The position numbers were made by a program, and so were the translations under genes. This document shows, one piece after another, positions 45,035 to 56,326 of a DNA stretch of 64,000 nt (within the stretch, counting starts at the first letter, position 1; each line of letters opens with the position of its first letter). The stretch comes from Massospora cicadina (Eukaryota > Entomophthoromycota > Entomophthoromycetes > Entomophthorales > Entomophthoraceae). The DNA is taken from NCBI GenBank assembly GCA_022478985.1, contig JAKSZP010004191.1:62001-126000 (forward strand). The letters run 5' to 3'. The notes beneath the pieces are model-generated. The model saw only the letters and a program-made list of their open reading frames with translations. It did no database searches and was not told where the DNA came from.

Positions 45035-47795
45035 ATGGCGGGAAACCCCGCAAAAGAACCCGCAGGCTATGCCAAACGAGCCAGCACCACCCCCAAACGA
45101 AGCAACCCTCAGTTACCCACCTCAGGGTCAACCAGAATCACCCGCTCTCAAGCAGCAGCCATGAAAGCAGGCACCACCCCCCAACCTGGAGCTACTCCAA
45201 CTAGCGCCAGTTCACCTGATCGCACTTCTGCAACCTGCACGCCTAACAGCTCTGTGTGCGCTGCCTCCCACCAACCCGCTGGGCCCCCTCCAACCAAGGA
45301 GGCCATCACCCACGCTGTTTTAATGGCGTCTGCTCAGTTGAATGCAACTCAGCCCATCCAGACATTCACCTCCCCCATTGTGTCAGCTAATTCAGCCCCA
45401 TCTATTATTGCTGACACCGTGTTTCCGGCTCCCTCCATGAGGGGCGATACCCAGCTACCTGGCCCCCAAATCCTCAGATGTAAGGTTGGATTAGCCGCAC
45501 ATTCTGTTTCACTAAGCACCAAATTGGGACAATCTACTCTTCCCAATGAGGATTCAAATGGTTCGGATTTTGGAACTTCACACCAGTTCCAATCTCACCC
45601 GTCCCATTTAAACCCCATAATCGGCACTTCTCAAGTCGGCACTTTATCTCAATATGCTGAAAACGACCAATTCACCAATCAGCCAATGAGTTTTGCCCAC
45701 AAAATCACAGCAAATACTCGGGCTGAATTTACCCAAATAGATTGGGATGGTGATGAAACATCGCCCTCCTCCCAATTGGCTGGAGTTAATTCCAATCTGG
45801 ATGGGACTCCCCAATTTAGCGAGGCCCAACAATCACCTGGCCCCCAAACCCTCGGATGTAAGGTTGGATTAGCCGCACATTCTGGTTCACTAAGCACCAA
45901 ATTGGGACAATCTACTTTTCCCAATGGGGATTTAAATGGTTCAGATTTTGGAACTTCACACCAGTTCAATCTCACCCGTCCCATTTAAACCCCATAATCG
46001 GCACTTCTCAAGTCGGCACTTTATCTCAATATGCTGAAAACGACCAATTCACCAATCAGCCAGTGAGTTTTGCCCACGAAATCACAGCAAATACTCGGGC
46101 TGAATTTACCCAAATAGATTGGGATGGTGATGAAACATCTCCCTCCTCCCAACTGGCTGGAGTTAATTCCAATCTGGATGGGCCTCCCCAATTTAGCGAG
46201 GCCCAACAAACTGCCCCTCAATTTAATATGACGCCAGCAACTGCTGTAACATTCCAGCAACAAGGGAACTCCGCAAACTTGTCCAAACCACCAGCTCACA
46301 CTCAACCTGCAATTGCAGCCCAAAGCAAACACAAACGTACCAAAGGAGCCACTGGGGCGTGGCAAAAACTCTCTGGCACCAACGCTACCTAAAGCTGATC
46401 CCCGTGAAGTGGCGTTTATTGCTGATGTTAAGAAGAAATGGGCCGAAACTAGAGCGCAAAAGCTCTACCTCGCTCAACCCTCTCCACGCAATTCGCCTTT
46501 ATTATGGGCATAACCCTGTTGAATTCTATACAGAGGATTACTTCTCATACTTTGCAGCGATTGCGGAGACATTCCCTATTAACACCACCATCCATGAATC
46601 AGTGGAGGGCCACTACATCGATGTGGGCTTCACTGAAGCTGCCCTTGCTGACCATGCTGCCACCCTCCAGGTCATTATTCCACGCGGATCTCTTCGCATC
46701 TCCCGCACACGCTCTCACCTGGAGAAAATTTCATGGGTTACTTTTTCCAACCTACCAACGACCGTTGATCCTGAGTCTCTTAAACTGGCACTCCATCGTG
46801 GTTTAATGGAGTTTGGATCTATTCTTTCAGTGGACTTTAGCGTCCCCTCTTACTATGCTCCCACTCAAAGAGCTCGCACTGCTAGGGCGTCGTTCATCCC
46901 CTCCCCCACTGTATCCCGCAACATTGAGGTTATTCCTCGTGTGGCGGTAGTTGGGGCATGCCCTGAGATCTTCTTTGTCGACCCTGATCAGGCGCGCCCC
47001 CGGTGTTCATGGTGTAACGCCCTTGGACACTTGTATAATGGCTGCACAGCTCGAAAACAAGCCCTCTTAGCCACCACCCAGGGGCCTAAACCAGGCCAAA
47101 AACGATCCCACGTGGCTGCAGCAGCAATTCCACAACCCACACAATGGGTTCCCGTTCAAGACCTGTCCCCTGAGGCCTTACGCCTAGCAGTTGAAACAGC
47201 TAACCCCACTATTGGTATGGGATACCTTCGCGCTCATGCCCCCCTTCCAATGAGCACCCCCTCCAATCTCCCAGAGTCAACTCCCTCTCTCACCAAGCGC
47301 AAGGCATCTCCCACAGGGTGCCCCTCGTCAGCCACCCCCACTCAGGGCTCCGGCACCCCCACCAACCTCCACCAGCGATTTATCGCATCAACCCTCAGCT
47401 CCCAATGGAGCTATGCCCACCAGCATGGACTGGCAACTCGCGGCCTGCGGTAGAAGTGCCACCTCAAAGAGTCCTACCCCAACCCCACAGTCCATTTCGC
47501 GCGGATCCTTTGCAGTGTTGGAGGAAGTGAATATGGACTCAGACTCATCAAATGGGGACACCGCGGAGGTCACCATTGAGCACCCTCAGGTCCTTCCCCT
47601 GCAACGGAGCGGGGCAGCATCCTAGGCTGGCTTACTGGGTCCTCCGCCCCCCCACCCTCTCCTTCCCCTCAGAACCCTCGACGCTCCTCACGGATTGCAG
47701 CTAATAGTCAAGCTAAAGGACTCAAAACTAGCCGCCTCACAGCAGCAGGTTTAAGCGCTGGCAACCCCCCAGGACATGGAGGGGAACAGCTATGA
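45035..47795 (+). pseudogene. LINE C ORF1 (coiled region, GHYIDVGF domain, CCHC)
   Basis: It starts MAGNPAKEPAGYAKRA and is Ser/Thr/Pro-rich up to 46,390. This part includes a 378-bp tandem duplication whose second unit has lost one base, causing a stop at 45,986. A charged helix DPREVAFIADVKKKWAETRA follows. Next come NPVEFYTEDYFSYFAAIAET, EGHYIDVGFTEAALADHAA and ISWVTFSNLPTTVDPESLKL. The zinc knuckle CSWCNALGHLYNGC fits CX2CX4HX4C. The last frame ends GHGGEQL with its TGA overlapping the ORF2 ATG. Three frame breaks lie near 45,980, 46,500 and 47,450-47,625. Confidence 0.8.
45457..46211 (+). repeat. 378-bp tandem duplication inside LINE C ORF1
   Basis: Unit 1 (45,457-45,834) and unit 2 (45,835-46,211) are nearly identical. 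Both encode CKVGLAAHSxSLSTKLGQST and AEFTQIDWDGDETSPSSQLA. Unit 2 is one base shorter (CAGTTCAATC against CAGTTCCAATC), and that deletion breaks the frame. Confidence 0.9.
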
Positions 47796-50700
47796 GTCCC
47801 CATGGCAGCACCCTGGCCCTGCAATCCATCAACGCAAATGGGTTGCGGGACTTTAAGCGGAGAGCCCGCCTCCTCCGCAACTTCAGGTCAGCACAAATTG
47901 ACATCGCTGCTGTCCAGGAGCCCCATATCCTCCCCCACGAACAATCTGCATGGAATGAACAATTTGGAGGCAACTCCTTCTGGACAAACCATGCCGCCCT
48001 TATTGTTTTGAATCCCCGGGTTAAAACCCATTCTTTTTCACAATATCTAGGTGGCCGCCTCATACTGGCCAAACTCACCACTCCTGACTTCTCCTTCTTC
48101 GCTGCAAGCATCTACCTGCCTAATGCAGGTCAGGAGCAAAATCGGCTCTTGGAAGAGCTCCTCCAACTCAATCTCCCACGGAATACAGTCCTCTTAGAGA
48201 GATTTCAACACAACCATAAGTCGCGTCCGTGACTCTTACCCCCCTGCAGCAAAGGAACGCCCTGGATCAAGTCGCCTCCAGGATTTCCTTCGCCTGAGTG
48301 GCTTTATAGATGCGCTTCCACCCTCCGCGTCTGGCCTAGGTTGCATGACTAGGATCCAGTATGATGGAGGAGCTTTCCAGTCAGCGTCACGCATAGATAT
48401 GGCACTGATTGGCCCCCTGCTAATTGGCCGCGTCTCCTCTCCCATCTCTCGTGACAACCATCTGAGTGATCACAGGTCACTCACCGTTGTCCTCACCACC
48501 ACACTTAGACCGTCGCGTAGGTTCTGGCCTAGGGTTGCCCCAGCTCTTCTCAATAACCCCTTCACTAAGGAGAAGCTGTCTATGACGATCCGGGAGACTC
48601 TCACCTCCCCCCACCCCACCTGCTTGACCACAAGGCTAAATGGGCGGTGACCAAGGAGGGCATCACCCGCGTTGCTTACAACTGTGCTAAAGCCCAGATG
48701 ACTGCAGCTCGCGCCAGAGTCAAAAGGGCGGAAGCCAGAATCAGACATCTAGAGCGAAACTGCCAGCCTTCGCCCTCTCCCAGATGGTTGGAAGACTGGG
48801 AAGCGGCGCAGGAAGCACTCCGCTTGGAGCTCACACTGCAGGAAGAACGGGCAGCAAACTTTACAACATCTCGTTACTATGCTCAATGGGAACGCCCCAC
48901 CCGCTTCTTCTTTCAGAAACAGAAAGCCCGGTCAACAGCGCAGGATATTACTGCACTGAAGATTGGCACTACAACCACTTCAGACAAGGAGGAAATCACG
49001 CAGGAACTACACCGCTTCTACTCCAGCCTCTTCCATGCCACCCAGGTGGACCCATCGGACATCCAAGACTTCCTGTGGCGGGCTCCAGAGCCGCCCATTG
49101 ACCCACGGGCTGATGAGGCTCTACTGGCGCCTATTTCCATCCAGGAGGTGATGGAAACTCTTCTGAACTCCCCACGGCTTAAAGCCCCAGGCCCAGACGA
49201 AATACCCTTTGAGGTTTACCTTCTGGAACCTGCAGTGATAGCCAGAACCCTCCGCGACCTCTTGCTGCACTCTTGGTGAATGGCGAGGTCCTCCCCGACT
49301 CCAGAGGCTCAATCACGACCCTCATTCACAAGAAGTCAGACCGTGAGAACCTGGCGAACTGGCGCCCCATAGCGTTGATCAACACAGACCACAAGCTCTT
49401 CACGAAGCTTCTGGACAACCGCATCACCAAATGAGTGTCACCTCGCCTCTCCCCATCCCAGTACGGTTTTATTCCGGGGAGGTCGTTATGGGACAACTAT
49501 AATGACCTCCACGTGACTTTGACTGCTAACTCTCGTAAGGTGAATGGCTTTGTGGCTCTCCTGGATATGGAGAAAGCATATGATCGCGTAGCCTGGAAGT
49601 ATATTGATGCTTCCCTGGCCCGCTTCCATCTCCCACCCGCAGCTAGGCGCTGGATATCAGCGCTCTATGACCAGCTCCACACCAGAGTCCTGGCGCCAAT
49701 GAGTTTCACAGTGGCAGTACCAGTTGGACAAGGTCTCCGGCAAGGGGACCCCCTGAGCCCTATCCTTTTTAACATCACCCTTGACCCCCTCTTGGCCTCC
49801 TTACAGGACAAGCTAACAGGGATTCTGGTCCCAGGTAAAGCCCCCACACGCACCATGGCATTTGCAGATGACACTGCCATTGCATTTGGCTGCCCTGGGG
49901 ATGTTGCCCTCGCTGCTGTGACCATTGAGAGGTACACCAAGGCGTCCAACGCCATGGTCAACACCTCCAAGACAACAGTTGTGCAGGTCGGCTCCCCCAC
50001 CTTCCCCCCACCATTTGGTATTGAACCTGAGCGCGGTACCTTCCGTCACCTGGGCGTTCTCACCAACCAACAAGGAGTTGCGCTAAAAGACAATGAGGAC
50101 TTGCTCATTGCAGCAGTTAACTCCAGGATTGCCAGCTGGAACCGGCGGCACATCACCCCCAGGGTCGAGCTCTGATGGCCAATGTGTTCCTTCTCTCCAA
50201 AGTCTGGTTCCTAGCGCACGTCTGCCCATTCACAGATGCCTTTTATACGCGGCTCAATGTACTCCTCCGCTGTTGGATCTGGGGCTCAAACCATCCACCA
50301 ATGGCCCTCTCAACCATTTCCCGACCCTGCAATGAAGGGGGCCTAGGGCTTCTGGACACGCGATCCCACGCCACCACAATCTTCCTGAAGTTCCTATGGC
50401 CGATTGTCTGCTGGGACGCGACCCCCATGCCCCAATGGGCGCCCGCCCTCCGCCAGTCAGTGTCAGCAGCTCTGGGTCTTCCTAGAGCATCTCTGACCTC
50501 ATTAGGGGAGTGGCTCACAAACCACCCAGGCCATCGCCTAAAACCATCCTCATCCCCCTACTGGAACCAGGCTCTCCTTGCCCTGAAACGAGTAGGCGCG
50601 CGGATCCACCATGTCTTCCCATACAGAAGGGAAGGCCCTGGCCTCAGCCCACGTCGCCATGCAATTGTGCACAATGGACAAGTTGTCACAACTCGCCTCA

Positions 50701-51323
50701 ACCCCCAAGATCGTCCTCCCATCCGCCCAAGACTCCTTGAGCTCCTCCCTCCCTCCGTGAGATTTGACCTTAAGGAATTGTGGAAGGACGTCTATCACCC
50801 CATCCTGTCAGCAAAGGTGTCCAACACCTTATGGAGGGTGCTCCACTGTTCATACAGGACAGGGGACCGGACTGGCCCTACCTTCCAGCACCGAAGCTGC
50901 CCCCGCTGTGTGGAGCCTAATGACTCCCACCTCCATCGTTTTTTCACCTGTCCAGGTGTCGCCACATTTTGGCCAAAGGCCCGCGCGCTCCTCCATGCTC
51001 AGCCCTGGTCTGGACACCCTGTGCAAGACCTCATGTTTGAGCAGACATTGCCTGGTTGCCACCGACCCCTCCGTGTCCTCGCCTATGCCACAGCCATCTG
51101 GACCATCCATAACTCCTTCCTTCGTGCTGCCTTTGACCAGCAGGTGTGGACCCTTCCACACATGATCACCCACTTTCAGGTACACTTTGAGATGGCCCTG
51201 AAGGTCTGCACTATGTCGCCAACCCTCCCCCGCTCAGTTGTCACTGCAGCACGGCTCTGGCGCGCAAACCCCCTCCCTTTCTCGATGCCTCCTCCCTCCC
51301 CTTCCCTCGCCTCAGGCTCTTAG
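47792..51323 (+). pseudogene. LINE C ORF2 (AP-endonuclease, RT, CCHC)
   Basis: The endonuclease starts MSPHGSTLALQSINANGLRD and continues AAVQEPHILPHE and YLPNAGQEQN. A frameshift near 48,200 lies at the GDFN motif, read as RDFN. SRIDMALIG and SDHRSLTVVL follow. RT has LKAPGPDEIPFEVY, KSDRENLANWRPIALINTD, SQYGFIPGRSLWDN, EKAYDRVAWKYID, GLRQGDPLSPILFN and intact MAFADDTAIAFG near 49,855-49,890. The last 382 aa (50,175-51,323) are open and carry the C-terminal CPRCVEPNDSHLHRFFTC. TGA at 49,432 sits where Arg is likely. Confidence 0.88.
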
Positions 51324-51420
51324 GAGCCCAGGCGTAATTCAATAAACATCGATGAATCCCCCTTGGGTTGGGACCATCTAGTACTAAAAAAAAAAGGGAT
51401 TTAGACCCTTATCTGCCTAA

Positions 51421-52840
51421 CTTGATCCACGCTCAGATCCTTAATTTACAGCCTTTCCTCTGGTGAAAAGAAAGTGGCAGCAATTCCAATTTCAGCTCAG
51501 CTTATCATAAGGATCCTCATCCTTACTCTTTATTATTCTAAAGAGTCCCCAATTAAAGCACACAAGAAATGATTTTTTGAAGATGAATAAAAATAAAAGT
51601 AATAATGAATTCTGCTAGTTACTCCTTATATTGTGAATTATCATGGGAATTTATAGAGGGAATTTGGCGCCCAACCATCTTTTGACGCATCAGCCATGAG
51701 AGGCAGCCATTGACATTAAGTTTCTTTTATTTGTATCACCAGAGATGGTCTTCCCCACCTGGTTAGAAATTTTTCATTGGACATCCTTGAGACCTAAAAT
51801 GGAAAGTGTCAGAAAACGTATCCTTAACGTTTTCCACTTGATCCCTGCAAACTAACTATATTTGGTGAGTGACCTGATTAGGCAATATGACTAGTTACTC
51901 ATTATGGCAGGTTGCAAACCAATTTATCAATTTGCTAGTTGCAGGCAGCATCACTTGCCTCACTACTTGCTCTTTAGATTCTCAATTGGTCAGTGATAAA
52001 ACCAACTAATCCCAATCAGTACATCTGATAGTTAATCATAGATCAACAATCAGATGCCCCATTTTATCAGCAACTCTGCCCAATGAGAACTTAAGAATTC
52101 AACTAGACTGATCCCCAACAGATCCAATCTTGGTGAATTACCTAAAATCTTCTGAACATTTTTAACCTGAAATTGAGGTCAACTGATATATAATTTACTC
52201 GCCATAGGGAATTATTTCCTAGAGATCCATGGTGATCTAGATGATCGGAAAGGTGGGCAAAAATCCCAACAGTACCCACCCTCCTTGCCATACCTGGTGG
52301 ATATAGATTCTTTGCAATCCAAGAGTCATGATTCACCAACTTTCCACCAAATTTACAAAATTGATTATTAAAATTGTAATTTTTCTTAGTGCCACATTTA
52401 GACAGTTCAGGCAGGATCATCAATGAAGGGCCTGGTTGTGATGGCCTTGGACAATGGTGCACAACCTGTCACCAAAATGGGTATGGTGCCATTTTTGGTC
52501 CAAAACGCGTTTTATAAAAACGTCTCCATATACCACCAAGTCCTAATATTCTCTTATGGCTCAGATATGGAACACATTTCAGTGTATTAAATCACCCCAG
52601 ATAACCCACACTTGACCACAATCATGAGCTGCAGAACCCAGGAGGTGTTGAAGGAAAAAATATTACAATATAAAAACGTTTATGCAGTTGCTGAAGATAT
52701 GGTTGGATATGTGACCTCAGTAGCAAGAGTGGCCAACTATCCCTCTTTTATTCTATGATGTGGAAACGTACCCTAGAGGCATGCTAATGCCCAAAGAAGA
52801 TTTTTGTAGTGAAGTGTTGGCGTTGTCTGCTAAGAATAAA
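51421..52840. other. unassigned stretch before element K protease
   Basis: It should hold the 5' part of K (LTR, gag), but I cannot recognise an LTR matching 56,327-57,221. Near 52,430-52,500 the plus strand resembles the WPW block of the R family (TGGCCTTGG, then ACCTGTCA and AAATG), so a decayed R copy may lie here. A TGGCGCCC sequence at 51,664 resembles some retroviral primer-binding sites, but no LTR end adjoins it. Confidence 0.35.
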
Positions 52841-52845
52841 GATTA

Positions 52846-53100
52846 TTCTGGATATTTTTTGTTGACTGCTACCCTTTCATCCCCTTTAGGGAAAATCAGC
52901 ACTACTATTTTGGTGGATACATGAGCCTCTGAGAATTTTGTTAATCAAACCTAGCCGACTACCTTGAGCTGAGTTACTTACCAGGTGGTATGGTTAGGGG
53001 AGGGGCTTCCCAAGATATTCCCACACTGAAAATTATAGGGTTAGTGGATTATCAAGTTGGAAAATATAATTTTGTATAACCGCTTCCAGGCTATCAAAAA
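52846..53100 (+). pseudogene. element K protease
   Basis: GKISTTILVDT is followed by a TGA and then ASENFVNQ, matching the retropepsin pattern LIDSGASxNF with the Gly codon mutated to TGA. VTYQVVWLGEGLPKI follows. Confidence 0.6.
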
Positions 53101-53469
53101 CATCTTGTACCCCATCATTTTGAGTGTAGAGTGGTGGCAAAAGTTTGATTTCAGCACAACTTGAAAACAAAAAAAATTCCTAAACTTTGAAGAATAGTCA
53201 CGAGCTAGTTGTCCCTTTGGCTGAAGCACACTCTCAGGGCTATCTGACCCACAGGCCCAATATCCATACACTCGGTCTTTCTCCGTTGCTGAAGCCTTAT
53301 TTGGATGTTCCCATACTTTTGTTTGGAGGGGTTGGAATCAAAGTTTGATGCGGCTTCAGCCAATGTACTACCAGATCATTCAGGGTTTGATTGCAAGTTC
53401 AAGATCACTGTTGATATGGTGCGTGTATCCTCTAATACTTATCCTTAGACTGTACGGGAGGAAGCGGCT

Positions 53470-54165
53470 TTAGATGTGTGGGTTAAAGAGAAGCTAGCCA
53501 AAGGCACGATTTTTCAGCGAATCTTTCATGTATGTTCCCCACTTCTCTTTGTGGAGAAAGCCAATGATACCTTATGCCCATGCATATATTATGGGAATCT
53601 CAACAACGTCATGGTACCAGACTTGCATCCCATCCCACTGGACTCACAGATTTCACACTATGTAGAGAAGGCGAGAGTCTTCTCCAAGCTGGATTGTTTA
53701 AACGCGTTCAATCAGATCTGTATCAGGAAGGGCCAGGAGTAGCTTACTGCATTCCATATCACAAAAGTGATTTTCCAGTTTTTTGTTATGCCATTTGGGT
53801 TAAAAATGCCCCTGCTATCTTTCAATGCCATATTGATATGGCTTTAGGGATCTGCTGGGGGAATGCATGGTATCCTACATGGATGATATTCTGGTATTTT
53901 CCCCTGACAATGAGTCCCATGAAGTACACCTTTGGCAGGTGGTGGTTTGTTTTAGAGCAGTTGATCTTACATGAAAATATATAAATGTGAATTCTTTAAG
54001 TCCCAGGTCACCTTTATGGGCAACGTCATGTTTGACCAAGGGCACATGATAATTCCAGACAAGAAGAAAGCGATTTGTGAGTGGCCCACTACAACTTTGG
54101 TTAAGAAATTGAGGAGTTTTTTAGGAAAGTAGAAGTTTCTTAAGAAATTCACACCAAATCTTTCT
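53470..54165 (+). pseudogene. element K reverse transcriptase (YMDD intact)
   Basis: The open piece 53,476-53,742 reads EKLAKGTIFQRIFHVCSPLL and then KARVFSKLDCLNAFNQICI. After a frame change comes FVMPFGLK. The catalytic box SYMDDILVFSPDNESHE has YMDD at 53,876-53,887. KCEFFKSQVTFMGN follows. The catalytic aspartates are intact, unlike in A, I, J or M, but the frame is broken at least three times. Confidence 0.8.
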
Positions 54166-54665
54166 GAAGTGGCGGCGCCTTTGTATAAGGCGAGTGGGGA
54201 AAAAGTGCTCCAGTGGTCCTCAACTTTTCAGGATGCCTTTCAAGTGTTAAAATGTACTTTGCTGTCCACATCCGTCCTTTGCCATGTTCAACCCAATAAA
54301 GAGTTCATTGTGGCTTCTGATGCCACCAACCTCGCCATAGTGGCGGCCCTATTACAATTAGGAAAAGATGGAATAGAGCATCCGGTGGTATATCTTCCAA
54401 AGAGATGTCTCTACCAGAGTTAAACTATGCCGTATATGATAAAAAGTTATTAGCAATGGTTGAGGCGCTGACTTATTGATGTCATCACTTGCATGGCTTA
54501 TCCTAACCCTTCCACGTATGTACAGATAACCATGCCTTACTGTAATACCGTGCAACTCAATTCTTAAGCCCATGGCAAACCCGCTGGCATAAGACCCTTG
54601 CCCAAATTGCATTTTCTTATGATTTTACTAAGGGCAAGGAGAATGGTTTGGTGGATGCTTGAGCT
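54166..54665 (+). pseudogene. element K RNase H
   Basis: VAAPLYKASGEKVLQWSSTF leads into FIVASDATNLAIVAALLQLG (first catalytic Asp in SDAT) and HPVVYLPKRC. The TDNH-equivalent region near 54,520 and the end near 54,660 are frameshifted. Confidence 0.7.
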
Positions 54666-54797
54666 GCAACCCTGCACTAGCTCTTGATCCTAAGGAGGTA
54701 GAGGTGCATATTGCCCATTTGATGATTACACCGGGAAGATTGTGTCTCAACTTTCTCTCCCTTATCCAATGGGCCAGCGCTCGCTCCTCTGGAAAAT

Positions 54798-55960
54798 GTG
54801 GAGGAATATGGTATGTTCAGAAAGGTAGTCCTTTCCCAGCCTTTGTCAGCTGAATATGCTATGGTCCTTGCTAAGAGCGCACTGAAGCAGGAGGATATAA
54901 CCAGGGGTTATCACATGAAGGATGAGATGGTGTGGTTCCAGGGGCGCTTATGGGTTACCAACAGACCATTTCATCTGGAAATTATCCAGGACCATCATGA
55001 CGGAATTACCGTTGGTCATCTTAGGAAAGCGAAGACTCTAGAACTAGTTTGCTGCACCTAAAAATGGAAGGGTTAGCCGCACAGGTTGGTAGATATTTTA
55101 AATAGTTCCTAGTCTGCAACCAAATGAAACCAAATCAACAGCCACTAGTGGGGCTGTTAGTACCAATTAAAAAGGCTGGAGGGCCTTGGACTTCTCTATC
55201 AGTTGATTTTATTGTGGATCTGCCTGTATCTGATGGCTACAATGCCATCATTGTGGTGGTGGACTATTTTATGAAGTTCGCCCATTTTATTCCCTGAAGA
55301 ACCACAGTCACTGCGGATGAGATGGCTAGGCTCTTTGTCACTCATTTGTCTGCTCTATACAGGGCCCCCCAAGAAATAATTAGCGATCATGGACCACCAT
55401 TTACCTCCGTCTTTTGGGAAGAGTTGTTTAAGTCTCTGAAAATCCATACTGCCATACAACTGCCTATCACCCCCAATAAGATGGGCAGACTGAACGAGTG
55501 AACCAGTGCCTCAAGCAGTTCTTGTGGTGTTACACTGTCGCAGATCATTCAGATTGGGTTGCCCATCTTCATGGCCCAATTAAGTTATAACAACGCCCAA
55601 CATGCATCAATTGGTTGTTACCCCTTTTTCGACAACTAAGGCTTCAATCCAGCCTTCAACATAAAGCCCAGTTGTGGATCCAAGGTGGAAGCGGTAGTGG
55701 ACTTGAAAAATGATCAATAAAGTACACTAGGGGTGAGGACAAATTTAGACGCGGCTATGCAGGCTTACAAGGAAAACGCTGATGGTAAGAGATGAGTTGG
55801 ACAAGTGTACAAGGAAGTAGATCTCGTGATGCTGGATGCTAAAAACATTTCAATTAAGCAACCATGCAAAAAACTAGGACCAAAAAGGGTTTGGCTTGCC
55901 AAATTGTCTGAAAGGTGGGCCACGCCTCATACCAGTTAGATCTCCCCCTCATTTCGAATC
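54798..55960 (+). pseudogene. element K integrase
   Basis: DHHDGITVGHLRKAKTLELV is the HHCC start. The core near 55,170-55,480 reads AGGPWTSLSVDFIVDLPVSD, YNAIIVVVDYFMKFAHFIP, and EIISDHGPPFTSVFWEEL. The D, D and E positions (VDFI, SDHG and NE) are retained, though a stop follows the Glu. The pattern is that of chromovirus integrases. A long C-terminal region links to the chromodomain. Confidence 0.8.
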
Positions 55961-56021
55961 TTTTTAGTATTTCATGAAAGCAAGCTCACATTGTTTGAGG
56001 GCCCCAACAGAGAATCCTGAG

Positions 56022-56156
56022 GCTTATCTTGTGGATTGGGCGCCGGAGTGGGAAGTGGAGGATATAGTAACCTCCCATCAGATAAGAAGGAGACTTGACT
56101 ATCTTGTATCCTGGAAGGGATTTGACACAGTGGAGAACAGTTGGGTTCCAGTGTAG
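56022..56156 (+). pseudogene. element K chromodomain
   Basis: The block EWEVEDIVTSHQIRRRLDYL followed by VSWKGFDTVENSWVPV has the aromatic and WKG positions of a chromodomain. It lies at the integrase C terminus, where chromoviruses carry it to target heterochromatin. It ends at TAG 56,154. Confidence 0.85.
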
Positions 56157-56310
56157 GACTGTGTCCATGCCAAAAATAATTGAAGCATTCCACAAGCGTT
56201 TCCCTGAGGCTTCAGATTCCAAGTTAAGCAAGCCATCACTACCATGAAGATGACCTTGCTCACAAAAACTTTTCCATGGAGAATACCCCTGGAGGGGGGT
56301 GGAGCCCATT

Positions 56311-56323
56311 AAAGAGGAGAGGG
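56311..56323 (+). promoter_or_regulatory. polypurine tract of element K
   Basis: AAAGAGGAGAGGG lies three bases before the 3' LTR start TGTCATG and would prime plus-strand DNA synthesis. Confidence 0.7.
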
Positions 56324-56326
56324 TAA

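Larger units (their letters stand above)
44961..51393 (+). mobile_element. LINE C (Tad-like), full length with target duplication
   Basis: This 6.4-kb element is flanked by duplications of about 27 bp that begin AAGGGATTTAGACCC (44,934-44,960 and 51,394-51,420, a few mismatches). It holds ORF1 at 45,035-47,795 and ORF2 at 47,792-51,323. The 3' tail type 2 starts TTGGGTTGGGACC and ends CTAGTACTAAAAAAA. The element has high GC and long open pieces. About six indels or stops separate it from an intact copy, so it is among the youngest elements of the window. Confidence 0.92.

Noticed and set aside
51663..51680. TGGCGCCCAACC as a primer-binding site of element K
   Set aside because: It resembles a retroviral primer site, but no LTR end precedes it and no sequence matching the K 3' LTR is found upstream.
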